This document shows positions 1 to 12,900 of a stretch of DNA of 64,000 nucleotides, piece after piece; the first letter of the stretch is position 1, and every line of letters starts with the position of its first letter. Position numbers and translations under genes: made by a program. Source of the stretch: Annulohypoxylon bovei var. microspora (taxonomy: Eukaryota; Ascomycota; Sordariomycetes; Xylariales; Hypoxylaceae); contig MU405311.1 of NCBI GenBank assembly GCA_022836615.1, positions 62,001-126,000 on the forward strand. Direction: 5' to 3'. Below the pieces are notes generated by a model. That model saw nothing but the letters and a program-made list of their open reading frames with translations. It had not been told where the DNA came from and did no database searches.

Positions 1-1125
1 ACGGGGCGATTTTCTTTACCTGGAGAAAAATAATAATAAAATAAAAAAGGGAAAAAAAGCTACCTATGGAGGGGCTGATCGTGAGGCTTACCAGCCAGTC
101 AGCTATAAAACTGCCGTGAGAGGATCAGCTCCTTGACAACTGTCTCGCATGCAGGTTTTGGGCCGTTTTTTTCGCGGTGCACCGTAATGAACCATGCACA
201 TATTTGCCCGCACGCACACACATACGCACAAGAGAGGAGCTAGATCGGCGTATACCCTCTCCATAGTCCCAGCGCTGTTCGGCGAATCTTGTCGTCCTCT
301 TTTTGAACTGTTGCACGTTTTCGTGGTATTGGGGGAAACCGACCACTTAAGCAGCCGGAACGGGCGCTGGTTACGTCCTCGATTTTTCCAGATGCAGCCC
401 GGGGCTGCAATCTCGAGATGCCGCACGTAACGACGAACAGAGAACCCTCCCGTAAACATATATATCGCTTATATCATTCATCTCCCCCTTCGCCTCCCGT
501 GGCGTGGCGTGGCGTGCCGTGTACCATCGAGGCTGCCCACGAACCGGCTACGCGATGTCGGTTGTAACATCGTGAGGGATCTGTGGAGGGGCATACCAAG
601 GAAGTATGTACGCGTGGACCGTAGACGGGAAACTCGAGAAACATCCGAGGTTAGTCTTTAGTCAGCCATGTAGCCTCGCAGATCCCCACGTTGATATCAT
701 GTAAGTCGATGCGGGAGAAGTCGAGATAAGAGTGGATATGTAGGATTATTAGATGATCAGTCGAAATCGACTTCTTGAAACCGAACATGGGAGTGAGATG
801 GAATATCGATGTGAGTTACGATACGAGTCCGGGGAAATTCCCATTACTACGAACCAGAGCACGCGACATTGGCGGCTCGCTGTGCAACGACGCCCGCGGG
901 GGTCTATCCGAAAGGCAGTCTCTGCATCAAGTGCGACGATACATGTGCGATTGACGGTGCTGTGGCCATAGACGAAGAAAAGTCGGTCGACGGCGATGGA
1001 TTGAGGGCTGCATGAACTTTGGGGGCCCTTTTTTTTAGAAATAATATGTGTCGTCGGTTCAATAAAAGGAAGAAAAGAACCCACGAGGGAATAATGTGGC
1101 ACAGTCGTCAACGCCTACCTACATC

Positions 1126-1170
1126 CTACATACGTACATACATACATACATACATACATACCTACATACA
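1126..1170. repeat. TACA microsatellite
   Basis: About ten near-perfect TACA units with a few CCTA interruptions, flanked by unique sequence. It lies far from any supported gene. Confidence 0.9.
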
Positions 1171-3462
1171 TCGTGATCAAATCGTTCCAAGATAGACTAT
1201 AGCCATCTCCCAGAGATTCTCTGCGAGCCGCTCTTAGCGAGGTTGACGTGCAGGGGCATGGCTGCCGCACTAGTCGTCATTCTCGGATCAGAATGTGGCT
1301 AGGCTTGCCAATTGAGCTATTCTGATTGTTCAAAAAACCCTACGCAGTTGGCGTGCATGGAGTGGCTTTCCCTTTACTTGCATGGGGACGTTACCTCGCG
1401 TCGTGGTCTTGATGCTAGGGACGCAGTCCCGGATCGACGAGAGGGATTGTGTTGTTCACTCACGATGGAGCATCCTCTGTATTGGGTACTGTCAAAAGGG
1501 TTACGTCCAGGATAATAGGCCGAGGACTACCCCCCGCGTTAGTGATGACTCGATGACGAGGAGGAGGATGGATGTTTGGAGGATGCGTGCTTGAGTGGTT
1601 GAGTAGGTACATAGTATTGTCGCTATCATATCCGAACTTGGTCTTTCAGGACGATCGTGCCCTTCCGGCGGTATATTTTGCTTTTTGTCTATAACGCGGG
1701 AATGCCCGCCGCCTAAATTGTATATGCTGATGTACCTAAGGATGGCACAGATACTATTGGGAGGTACAACGGGGATTGATGATAATATCCATCTCTATGC
1801 TTCTACGGGGCCTTGATACATACATAGCTTACATAGTAATCGCAGTCTAAACGCTGTTTGAAGAAATATACCTAATATCGTGGTATCGTCCCGCATATGT
1901 CAGAGGCTTTAGACATTAGAACATGGTCGAAAAGGTCCTCGTGACACCTGCCCCTGCCTTGTTCCACGCGGATTGTTAGGAAGGTTAAAGGACGATAGGC
2001 CAATCACGAAGCCCGTACCTCTCAATAAGCGGTGTTGATGGCACCAGTGAGCGTCCGCATCGATTCCAAAACGGGTTTTCCCATTAGTTAGGGCAAGGAT
2101 TACACGGGAACCTATGATATGTATCCGTCCTGTCATCAAGATGGGTCCCTTTTCGATCTCGCATTTGGCGGATGCTACAGGGAGATAGGAAGATCAATCG
2201 ATGTTTATTCGACAATAGAAGTGATCATGTGTTTGACGGGCCCAGGAGAGGGGTTCAGTTCGCCTTATTTACCCTCGTTACCAAGAGTTGGAAAGGACCG
2301 AGACGACAGGCACAGCACAGGAACCTACTGCGGCGCATCGAGATACATAATCATCTTCATGCCATGGTCCAGTCCGCTCGCGCGGTTTGACGACTTCCAG
2401 ATTGGGGGTGATTCGACATGAGAGAAAAAAAAACATATCCACCGTCAGAACCGTCAGAACCGTGTGTGCCGAAGATGCCGGTGAATCTCGACCGTGGCTC
2501 CGTGGCTCCGTGGCTTGCAGCTCTGTTCCTCCTCACGCAGCTCATGTTGCCTACCCTAGAAAACGTAGGACAGAGCGCATTGGAAGCGCCTTCTGCGGGT
2601 TGATTGGATGTAAGACGGATGACCTGCTCATAATCCGATTTAAAGGAGCTGAAAACCGATCGTCGCCAAGGACCGCCCAAGCGGCTTTCTCGTAGACAGA
2701 CTACTACGTTGCTGCACTCAAAGGCAAATAGAGAAAAAAAACGGAAATGCCATTACCTATTACATACTGCCCATCATTAGATCTCGGCCAGGCCAGACAA
2801 GCCTCGGAGGTCCGATAGATATATGCGCCGGTCCTAAGATTCCTGTTTAGGCTGCGCAGCGCCCGAGGAGAGAAGGCCGTAGGATGGGTGAAGTTTAGAT
2901 AAAACATCAATGTAATGGTAATGATGTCCACCGCCAGATGATGTTTCTGTTCTTAGAACGGTCGCGCAGCCTGCATCGAAGCGTGCAGTGTGCAGGATGC
3001 TAAAAATGGCCGTCTCACAGCCTTAGGGTGTTGCGGTGGTTGCGGTGGGCTATGCTCGCCGACTCTTGTATGAAGCGACAATACGAGCCGATGCTGCTAT
3101 GGGTGGTATTTTGACGATGGCCCGAACCTGAGGGACTCTCCTCGTCCTGCGGAGGAATACGATACGAAAATACGGTGTTGCGCAAATCAATGGATCGATG
3201 TCGAGCGACAAGATTACGATTGGCCAGCGTCTAGGAACCCCCCTGACGCTAACTGCAGCATGATGATGTGGAGTTGAGCATGCACCCAACAGGGTCCTTG
3301 AGCAGGGCTGCAGAAAGAAAAGAGATCTGCCTTCTCGAAGACCGTTTCGGCGTTTTTGTGACAGGAGTCGGTTACTTTGTACAAGTACATCGGATCATCG
3401 TCTTCGACTCTTCGTCGTCCCCCTCCCCTTAGCGTATGTAGATGATAGAGCGTGGCCCCTCG

Positions 3463-3494
3463 ACTATCTGACTATCTGACTATCTGACTATCTG
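3463..3494. repeat. 8-bp tandem repeat, four copies
   Basis: Four perfect head-to-tail copies of ACTATCTG. Perfect identity suggests a recent or slippage-maintained minisatellite; no coding context is seen. Confidence 0.9.
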
Positions 3495-4837
3495 TGAAAC
3501 CGCTCGACACGCTAGGTCTGGCTGGATCTGGGGAAGATTATCTTGACGTGTGAAATCGTACACAGTTAGCAAATGATGATGGGCGCAAGGAGACGAATGG
3601 GAGTTCGTACGCCTGTGGAGAGGAGAATTATTGCAGGACCTGACAGGCCTGATGATCGTACTAGAGATTTTGACGTAATTCTTCATTCTCCCTCTCTTGC
3701 TCCTCAATGTGTCCCTCTGTACCTGAGCTCCGGTACCATCTCCGCGACGGTTTGAAGAAGTCCGCGTGGGGAGAGCCAAGGAATGCTTGGGTTTCCTTAG
3801 GACCATTGTTTTTTTCTTTTTCTTTTTCTTATTCTCACGCCGAGGATCCAGCCCATCATCTTTGTCGTCTAGCCCGGTGACTAGCTACATATTGACAGGG
3901 CGAAATTCTGGCATCTCCCATCCCCACCCGCGCCTGAAAACCGCATTTTAAGCTTAGGGCAAGCCAAGCAGGACCTTGCAAGCGCACGCACACCACCACA
4001 CGGACCATAAACGGTGAGGGAATAGGGACTAGAATATTCTAAAGCATTTCCGAAGTTGGAATGTCCTTGCAAGGAAAAGGGCCTTCCCCCTAATGCTGGC
4101 GGTATTAATAATATGTACACCGTCAAGACATAGGTAATCTTATGGTATCAGTGCAGATATCGGTATCGTCATCAACTTAATAACGACACGCTCTAAGTAG
4201 AAGCGGTGAGCATCCATCGTAAGTTTCGAGTACTAGACGCCCGATCGGGTCAGGTGCTCACTCCTGTGCCCGGGTTAATAACTCCGGTGAGAATGCGAAA
4301 AATGCTATAGGGGATAGATGGCGAGTGTATAACCAGAGTAGCCGGGCAAGTTGCCCAACGTCAAGGTCGAAGGAGGTCGTTGGGCCAGGAGGGTCTGAGA
4401 GGCGAGGCGAGGCGAGGCGCAGATTGAGGGAAAAGGGCTCGCGGAGCCGCGGAGCGAAATGCTGTTGGACGGAGGTTTACCACCGCCGTCCTACGACATG
4501 GCGAGATCTACAGCTACGGGGGGTTGACGGCATTGCGCTATGCAAGGTCGGCGTGTAATGTGTAATGGTAGGTTGCGTCTAGTCGTTTGAATCTTATGAC
4601 TGGCTAGGATAGTCAGGCAACGTTTTATTATCGTCGTGACTGGATGATACCCATTACCTATTACAACGAGGGAGAGAAGCCCGTTGGATAGTTGGATAGT
4701 TGAATGCCTAGGTAGTTAGAATATAAAGAAGTACCATCGGTGGATTAGTAGTAGATTCGAATAAAGTGAAATTGAATTGGATTGGACTAGATTGGTCTGG
4801 TTTGCTAAGGGATCGTCGTCGGCGAAAGTGTGCATAT

Positions 4838-4912
4838 GTGTATGTGTGTAGTGTGTAGTGTGTATGCGTGTAGTATGTATGCGTGTAGTATGTATGCGTG
4901 TATGTGTGTTGT
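4838..4912. repeat. TG-rich satellite with 15-bp unit
   Basis: A TGTG-rich tract that includes three tandem copies of a 15-bp unit starting TGTATGCGTG at 4861, 4876 and 4891, the last with a diverged end. Open frames crossing it are repeat artefacts rich in Thr/His or Met/Arg/Val. Confidence 0.85.
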
Positions 4913-5040
4913 ATATGGTGTGGTTCTCTATTGATCGATATGTACACCGGGAATCGGAAAAGGATGGAGGCACAATGCCTATTCCTTCGATTTCGATTTG
5001 TGTGTCGAACATTGTGAAGCGTGTGAAGCGTATTGCAGCA

Positions 5041-5100
5041 AACCACGAACCACGAACCACGAACCGCGAACCAAGAGCCACAAGCCACGAACCACAAACC
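5041..5100. repeat. AACCACG minisatellite
   Basis: About eight degenerate tandem copies of AACCACG. Purity decays from left to right (ACCACGA, ACCGCGA, GCCACAA), as expected of an ageing minisatellite. Confidence 0.85.
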
Positions 5101-6430
5101 GTAAACCCTCAACATTGAACAATCCCCCCACGATATACTTACATATGACCAAGGTTAATCTAGATATCTTGATTTGAGTGGGTTTCTTTTTTGGTTAGAG
5201 TTGGTAGCGGCGCGCATCATCGTATGTCTTGCAGAATTGGCTACCTAGTACCTAGCATTGGCAGCCCCCCAAGGTTTCAATTGACTGGCTTTAGGTTGAC
5301 ATTCCGACTGCCGAAAAAACAACCTTGAACGGTTGTAACTAACCTGGTGCCTTGATGCCCTGGTGCTTTTCTTCTTTCGTTCTTTTAGGAAAAGTTTGGA
5401 AATCTTAATATCTTAATAAGATAATAATAAGGTTGATGGGAGCCTTGTTTTGCAAGAACCCCTGCCACCCCTGACTTCCCACGATTGGCTATCATTTTCC
5501 GATTTTTTTATGTTTCCCTTTTTTAAGTTTAATGTTTTTTTCTTCTTTTTCTTCCATTCTTCTGTTCTCCTTTCCCTCATGACTTACGCTTACGACTTCT
5601 CATTTATGCTTGCACAATAATTCCAAATGAGGTCATTTCGAAGCCAAGACGAGCTGAAACAAAATATGAACGTCTCGTACCAGATCTGCTTCCAATAGAA
5701 TACGTCAGTCGATGGAATAATATGTACCTAGGTTGATAATAGGTAATACAAGTACCTAAACGAGAAGGAAAAAGAGCCAAGAGCCAAGCACCTGCAAGCA
5801 CTACCTTTCTGCCTTTACATGTGTGCCTACATGTGCTACCAGACCAGAGCAGCCAGAGTTAATTGGAAGTACGTACATTATAAGCAAGTACTGTACATGC
5901 GTCTTAGGTATCTAATATAGCCGAAGCGCTCAGGGAGGTAACCAAGTAACCAGGTAACCGAACGTTCGTTTGGATTTGATTTTATCTTAAATTTTTTTTT
6001 CTCCTCTAATGTTCCTTCTCCTCCCACCCAGGTCTTTGGTACCACCCCGGACCCCTGTCAGACCTAATGCCTGTCGCTGCTCTTCTTTTTTTCTCTTTCT
6101 CATCTTGGGGAAGCCGGGCGCGGATCAGGCTCAGATGGTCGATGATGTAGTTATGGGACCACCGCATCTGCCACCTGGCTCAAGCATCCACTTTCGCTCC
6201 CTGTCCTTTTCTACCCTATCCTAGCCCTAGCAGCCTAGCTATTAGCGGTCCTAGTCCAGCTGGACTTAACCTTTAATTACCTATTCCGTAGTAGCGTCAT
6301 GGGTCTTTTTTCTTTGCCCTTTGGTCCGTTCCATTCTACCAGTCTCCGTGGAGAGTTTACCGACAGAAAATATTCCGTCAATTTTTTTTTTCCTTCTTAG
6401 CCCTGTCCACGAGAGTGATGGGTAACGGAT

Positions 6431-6451
6431 AACGGGCAACGGGCAACGGGC
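6431..6451. repeat. AACGGGC tandem repeat
   Basis: Three perfect AACGGGC units preceded by a diverged copy (AACGGAT). A similar GGCAACGGGCAAC string occurs near 9899. Confidence 0.8.
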
Positions 6452-7656
6452 AACTCCTTTTTTCTTGGGTTTCCACTGGTGATAGGATAATAAAGAGAGG
6501 GCATTGGTATTCGTCCCTCACTTAGACGCCCAGCATGCCGTCGACTTTTCGTCCCGAATCTCATGACCGCTTCAAGGAATCCACATCGAGAGGTGTTTGT
6601 TTCAGCTTGGAATATCAACTGTGGAATTGCTCATCACAATAGGGTTATGACTATCAATCCCTCACGAAGCATCTGTTTTCTTGCTTCACTGACATCACGC
6701 TAGTATCACATACAACACCAGATAATCACATACAGCTTTAAGTATCCATAAGGACGTATGCACGTATAGTATGTACCTAATGAATCCGATGCAGGTTGAA
6801 TATTGAAGTTCGTTGGGGAAAGGCTCTCGAACTCTGTTGTCTCAGACATACAGGTCTTGGTAGTATCACTTAAGCTTTAGGCCAAGCAAGGTACTCGGGA
6901 TCAATTCCTTTCTTTTTTGCTCATTGTTCTTGGCGAAGTCTTTTATCAATACATAGGCAAAGTTTGGTTGAGCTTGGTAATGTTGAGTTTCATTGACAAA
7001 GAACCGGTAATATCAGAAACGTTTGTACCTGAATCCTTTTCTTTTTTGTTCTCGAGGCACATATCGGGAGGCCACCTGACTCCATTCCAAGTCTAGGATA
7101 GGACGGACGGGCTGGGATGAGATGGGATAGGATGTATTGTACATCCATCTAAGTTGCACAAGCCCATCCAAACCCAGCACCCAGCACGCAATGGGCGGCC
7201 TTTCCCCCTTTCCCCTGGATGCTTCAATCAGAAATTCACAACGTGCTTGTGTGATTGTGTCATATTTTTCATGTTTTGTGTACATCGAGATGCTCAGACG
7301 TTGTGTGTACGTTGTCAGTGACTCACATGATCATCACGAAAAGAAAAGAAACTATCTCGTCGAGCTTCAAATACAATTACACACGTGCATTGCATGTTTG
7401 TATGCATTCTGCATTCACTTATCAGACCTCTTGAATCCATAATAGGCATGTAATTGTACCTACCTACATAACACTACACATACCTAACACATGCAGTGCT
7501 TTCAATGTCCATCCCGCTAATGGAATAAATAATAATAATTAAGTTCAATATGTTCAATGTTATGGAAGGTCCCACAAATATCGTAGTTGACTTTTCGTCC
7601 CAGCAGATCCTTGCAGTCAAAATGCCCCCCATCGATGTGCTTGCCATTGATCAAAT

Positions 7657-7790
7657 GGAATTGACTGTGGATACCATCGGTACGTACAATAATGGTACGT
7701 ACAACAACAGCATTTCGATAGGATAGGAGGAATTGACTGTGGATATTGTCGGTACGTATAACAATAGCATTTCGATGGGATAGGATAGAA
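7657..7790. repeat. imperfect tandem duplication, about 60-72 bp unit
   Basis: Two head-to-tail units, each opening with GGAATTGACTGTGGATA, continuing through a TCGGTACGTA core and closing with AGCATTTCGAT and GGATAGGA. Unit 1 spans about 7657-7728 and carries an extra internal copy of the GGTACGTACAA segment. Unit 2 spans about 7729-7790. No coding function is seen. Confidence 0.85.
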
Positions 7791-8513
7791 ATACATCTAT
7801 ACATGCAGCTTGTAATTCTGTGGAAAGCTGCCTACCAACCAACAGAGGGGCCCCGTATCTTACTGTACCAGACCCAGAATTACGATACCATAACGCCAAC
7901 CTAAATGATCCCCTAAGGAAAGCTAAGGAAAGTTAGGTTCTGATGAGAGATGGAGGTAAAAAGTCCTACTATGGATGTAGGTATGTATGTACCTATCCAT
8001 AGCCATTGCCAATTGCAATTAGCCCCCCCTTCCCCTTCAATTGCTTAGCACCGCCAGGACACGCGCTAGACCCAAGCACCTTCTAAAGTACCCGGGCATC
8101 CAAAGCATCCACCAAGCATCCAAGCACCCAAGCCCCAAAGCACCTACCATCGAACCTAGCAACGTTGAACCCAGTACCCGGGCAATAGGTACGGTAGGTA
8201 CGTGTGTGCAAGTTAGGTACACACATAAAAAAGTATTAGGTATTTAGGTACCTAGGATCTGGCCTAGGTGAACATTTGAACTAGGAATAGGGCAGGCACA
8301 GTACGTACCATTTTATTCTAGGGGACCACCTACCTGTACTGCCTGTATTCTTTTCCTTTCCTGACCCCTTCCCTGTCTTTGCCATGCCTTAATCCCTTCC
8401 TTTCCGCTCCGTCACTTAATAATTTCCCGACCCCATCTCTCCTCCACCTGACGAAGAAGGGCAAGCAGAATATTTAGCTGTACACCTCATCAAATTTGTA
8501 GGAGGAAAAAAAA

Positions 8514-8565
8514 AGTTTGGTATTATTATTATTTTATTATTATATTTTATTTTATAGTTCATATT
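8514..8565. repeat. AT-rich TTATTA run
   Basis: Low-complexity TATTATTATT/TTTTATT sequence of about 50 bp, about 1.4 kb upstream of the phospholipase C start. Confidence 0.85.
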
Positions 8566-9941
8566 TTATTCGTTCCTCCCCTTGTCGAACAATTCAAATA
8601 TCGACCGTCTGGCCAGTCCAATTCGCACACTTAAACGAACGCCTTGCCTTCGCAATTCACTTCACTGTCACTCGCATAGAAAATTCAGTCAGTACCTTGA
8701 TCTTACCTGGATGCTTCCCGTACAATACCTACATAAGGATTCACGTCGCACAAGGATAACGCAGTCTTGCCTTCGTAGCGTACCCAGGTAACAACTCACT
8801 GGCCACTTGCATTCTGTCGGCCTTCCTGCTGCGTTTATCTTACCTACAGGTTTTTGATGCTGAGCCTCACTGGGCCACCTTATTTCGCTGGACGTCATCA
8901 CGCACATTCTGTTGTACCACCCGGCTCAAAAATTACTAAGAGGAAGCAAAGAGGGAGTCATCACCACACCGCAGGGGGGTCCACCTTTCACTCTTAAGGA
9001 GCGAACAGCAAGACGAATTTTATTTCTGGACAAGTTACCCGCCAGAAAGAAGCCCAACTTAGGCGACTAGGATTTTCAGAGAGTCCATATCCTATTATAC
9101 GAGTTATATATAAACCTATATATCTCTTCCAAACCCTTCGATTCTAAGTCAATCGCAAGCTGGAAGGGTGAATAAGAGAGGTCCCCGTCTTAGTGAAACT
9201 TGCAGGGGCTGGACCAGAGCAATATCAATCCCTCGAGGAGACACTATCTCACTTCGAAAATCTGACGCCTGAGTTCTCCCCCAACTTAGGAATAACCCAA
9301 ATCAGCGACCTGCATGCGGCCTGCCACCTCACCATTTTTACCGTGAGCTATTGCAACATCAGTCCCCATACCCGCCCTGTTCACGTCCTGGTCTACCACC
9401 TAGGGCAAGCCCAGAGCATAGCACGCGCGCCGAAGGGCAGCTGGCTGTATCTGTAGCCCGTACCTCGACGTACCTGTGTCAGAAGGCCGTACTAGTGACA
9501 GGCCTGTACTTTCTTATACTAATACTACATCTACTCGGGCGCACCCTTGCGTTCCGGACCGCAATCGACATATACATACATCGTGGGAAGGCGCCGAGGG
9601 TCCTGCAGCCTCGAACTTGGCCTCAAATTTTAATAAGTAGCCTTCCCCCGGTGTATACATTCTCACCACCCGTCCCAAGCTTAACGGTCCACGGTTCACG
9701 GTTCCATATAACATAAACTCGTCTACCTATCTACTTACGCTCACTCCCCCCCCTCCCCCCAATCCTCCCCTATTACTGGGACGTGCCTCTATGAAAGACA
9801 TACCCGGGAAAATGAGGCCCACAAGTTCAGCCCTCTTCATATAGACGTTGTCTCATATATTGCTTGTACTACACGTACTAACAACGATTCACGCGTGGGC
9901 AACGGGCAACACTTCGCCCCCCCTTTTCCATCTTATATATC

Positions 9942-12900
9942 ATGACTGCAACCCCCAACAACAACAACCCTTCCCACACCAGTATCGAATCCCGGCTTCC
10001 TTCTTCCAGTACACCGATTATGGCCGCCCAGGGTTCTCTATTGCGGCGGCCACGCCCAAGTCAAGTCCAGACTACCCACCAAGTCAGCGCGCAACCTAAT
10101 TCGATGCCTACCTCAGCCATAAGTGCTTCTTCCGCGGCGTCTGGCTCCTCCCAACATGATTCCCCCATCATGTCCCCTGACCATGCGGTGTTAACCAACA
10201 CGAGCAGTTCCATTCAACCTTCGCCAGAGCCCTGCCGCAGCCAAAGCCATGACGCCGAGCAATTCCCTCCTCCTCCGCCTTTCCATCTTGGCGACCCCCT
10301 TCTCACTTACAAGCCTAGCTGCGGCAACTCGACCAGCCCCGCTATTCCTACGACGACTGGCGGCTCCATGGCCGAGGCCTTGAACAACAGCCACTCCTCG
10401 GGAAAGGGTTTAATTAGACGGCTTTCTAACCGGGCGACCAAATTTGCTAGCAGGACTCGGCGGCAGTCGGCAGCAGCTCCCATGAGCCGGGAAGGGAGCG
10501 TAGGTCCAGGTATCCTTCGACGCAGGAGTGACAGTACCAACACGGCACCTGCGGCGGAGACCGTCCTGTTGACAGATTCCGATGACGAGTTCCATCCCGA
10601 TGAGATCAACGAGCATGGCTCGATCTACGGTGCGGAGAGCATGGCCCGGGATTTCTCTTCAGGCAGCGCTGCCCCGTCACTGGCGTCTGCGTCGTTTGTA
10701 GATGTCCCTACTGGGCCAGTCGTCCCTATGGCATTGGTCAAGGGAACTTATCTTCATAAGATATCCAAGAAGAAGAAGTCGAAGCGAGTGCTCTTCATTC
10801 TAGAGGCAGATGCCGGCAAGGTCACTTGGGAGAAGGGTCGTTCGTTGAAGTGCATTTATATCGACGATATCAAGGAAGTTAGGATAGGCTCCGACATCCG
10901 CCAGTATCGTATCGACTACGGAGTTCCCGAATCGGAGGAGGGCCGCTTCTTCACCATCTTCTACGCTGTGCCCGACAAGTCGAGGAGCAAGACAATGCAC
11001 CTCATTGCCGAGGATGAGGAGACATTCGCGCACTGGGTTAATGCCCTAGACACGATATCGAAGCATCGAGAGGTACACATGGCCTCGTTGATGGCATTCA
11101 ACGACAGCGCTATCCGTGGATATTGGAATGGCGAGATGAACAAGCAGTTCGAGAACCGACAGCACTCTCCTGGAGAAGAGAAGATGGATTTTCCCGGCGT
11201 CGAGCGGGTGTGCCGGAACCTCCATATTCATATGGCCAAAACCGAGCTTCTTGCAAAGTTCAATGTTGCTGACCAGACCAGATCCGGCCGGTTGAATTTC
11301 TCCGAATTCCAGGTATTTGTCCGTGAGATGAAACGGAGGGAAGATATTCGACAATTGTATTTCAGTTTGGAGCCGGAGAGAGGCATCACCTTTGCGCAGT
11401 TCCTACGATTCTTACGTGACGAGCAAGGTGAAGATATCGACAGCAATCCAAGTTTATGGGAGAACAGGTTCGTCCGCTATGCTCGCAGGGGCGGCAAAAC
11501 CGGAACAGATATGACCCTTCAACGCCCCGACAAGGATTCAATCACGATGAATGAGCATGCACTCGTAGCTTACCTTACGTCGAAGGACAACTCCCCACTT
11601 GTACGAACGTCACCTGCCGAGTACTCGCTAGATCGACCTTTCAACGAATACTTCATCTCTAGCTCGCACAACACCTACCTAGTCGGCCGTCAAATTGCAG
11701 ATGTTGCTTCCATCGAAGGCTACATTTCGACCCTTGTCCGAGGTTGTCGTAGTGTCGAGATTGACTGCTGGGATGGATCAGACGGTCAGCCGATAGTCAA
11801 ACATGGTTATGCAATGACGAATGCCATATCGTTCCGCGAAGTCATCAACACTGTCAACAAGTACGCCTTTGTTGCTAGCCGTTTCCCGCTCTGGGTTTCG
11901 CTCGAGGTCCATTGCGGCGCCTCGCAGCAAGAGATCATGGCAGAAATTATGAGGGACATCTTCGCCTCCCGTCTCGTCACCGAGCCATTAGACACGTCTT
12001 CCACGAAGCTTCCGACGCCTTCGGAACTCAAAGACCGGATCTTGATCAAGGTAAAGGGCACGCATCAAAACCCCGAGCCTCAGCGCGCCGGTAGCGAGCC
12101 TACAACGGGTCGTCGACGCGGAAACAGCCTAACGTCTCCTTTCTCGAAGCCGGTACCTTCCGATAACGCATCTGTCCCGGCTCGGTATTTGTCAAGTCCG
12201 CTATTAGGCCCCACCACCAGGCCTGCTCGACGTGGCGTGGTGGGCGAGCGCGTCGACACGATTAACGAAGGCCAGGTACATGATACGGTCAGCAGCAGCA
12301 CGAGCGAATGCGACAGTGAAGAAGAAAAGCGAGGGAAGCGGCGGACAAGCAAGATAGTCAAGAATTTGGGCGAGCTTGGCGTCTACTGTAGCGGTGTTAA
12401 ATTCCATGGTTTCGAATCGGCGGAATGCAAAAAGAGCAACCATATCTTGTCCTTTATGGAAGGCACATTTAGGAAGCACTCCAAAGCATCGGATTCGAAG
12501 CTGGCCTTGACCCGCCACAACATGCGCTATATGATGCGTGTATATCCCCAATACTCCCGCCTATCTTCTGACAATTTTAACCCTATGATGTACTGGCGGA
12601 GAGGCGTACAAATGGCTGCACTCAACTGGCAGACCTTTGACCTCGGCATGCAGTTGAATCAAGCTATGTTCGATGGTGGCATTGATCAGTCAGGATATGT
12701 CCTGAAGCCCGAATCGATGCGTGAGATACGAATTTTGCCCGACGGCCTACCCGCAGAGGCTATTGGCAAGTTAGAACGGCAAAACATGAGCTTCCATATC
12801 AATGTCATCTCGGCGCAGCAGCTTATCCGCCCGTCGTCCTTACCTTCTAACCGCACTCTTGATCCTTACGTCGAGATTGAAATCTTTCACACTAACGATA

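Larger units (their letters stand above)
1..5200. other. gene-poor intergenic block, left part
   Basis: No gene can be supported here. Open frames are short, overlap each other on both strands, match no family I know and often run through simple repeats. Visible content: a CA-rich stretch near 194-232, GGCGT repeats near 503-517, a TACA microsatellite near 1126-1170, four copies of an 8-bp unit at 3463-3494, three GGCGA units near 4400-4418, and TG-rich and AACCACG repeats at 4838-5100. It may hold regulatory DNA or unannotated non-coding transcripts; the sequence alone does not tell. Confidence 0.6.
5201..9941. other. gene-poor block upstream of the phospholipase C gene
   Basis: No supported gene. 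The stretch contains AACGGGC repeats (6431-6451), an imperfect tandem duplication (7657-7790), an AT-rich run (8514-8565) and many copies of a TAGGTACCTA-like motif (for example about 8180-8270). The last 800 or so bases before the phospholipase C start are pyrimidine-rich and probably contain its promoter and a long 5' leader. Short frames at 9193-9456 and 9351-9716 would then be upstream ORFs or chance. Confidence 0.55.

Noticed and set aside
4708..5118. Overlapping frames of 86-135 codons on both strands
   Set aside because: They cross TG-rich and AACCACG satellites and translate to repeats only.
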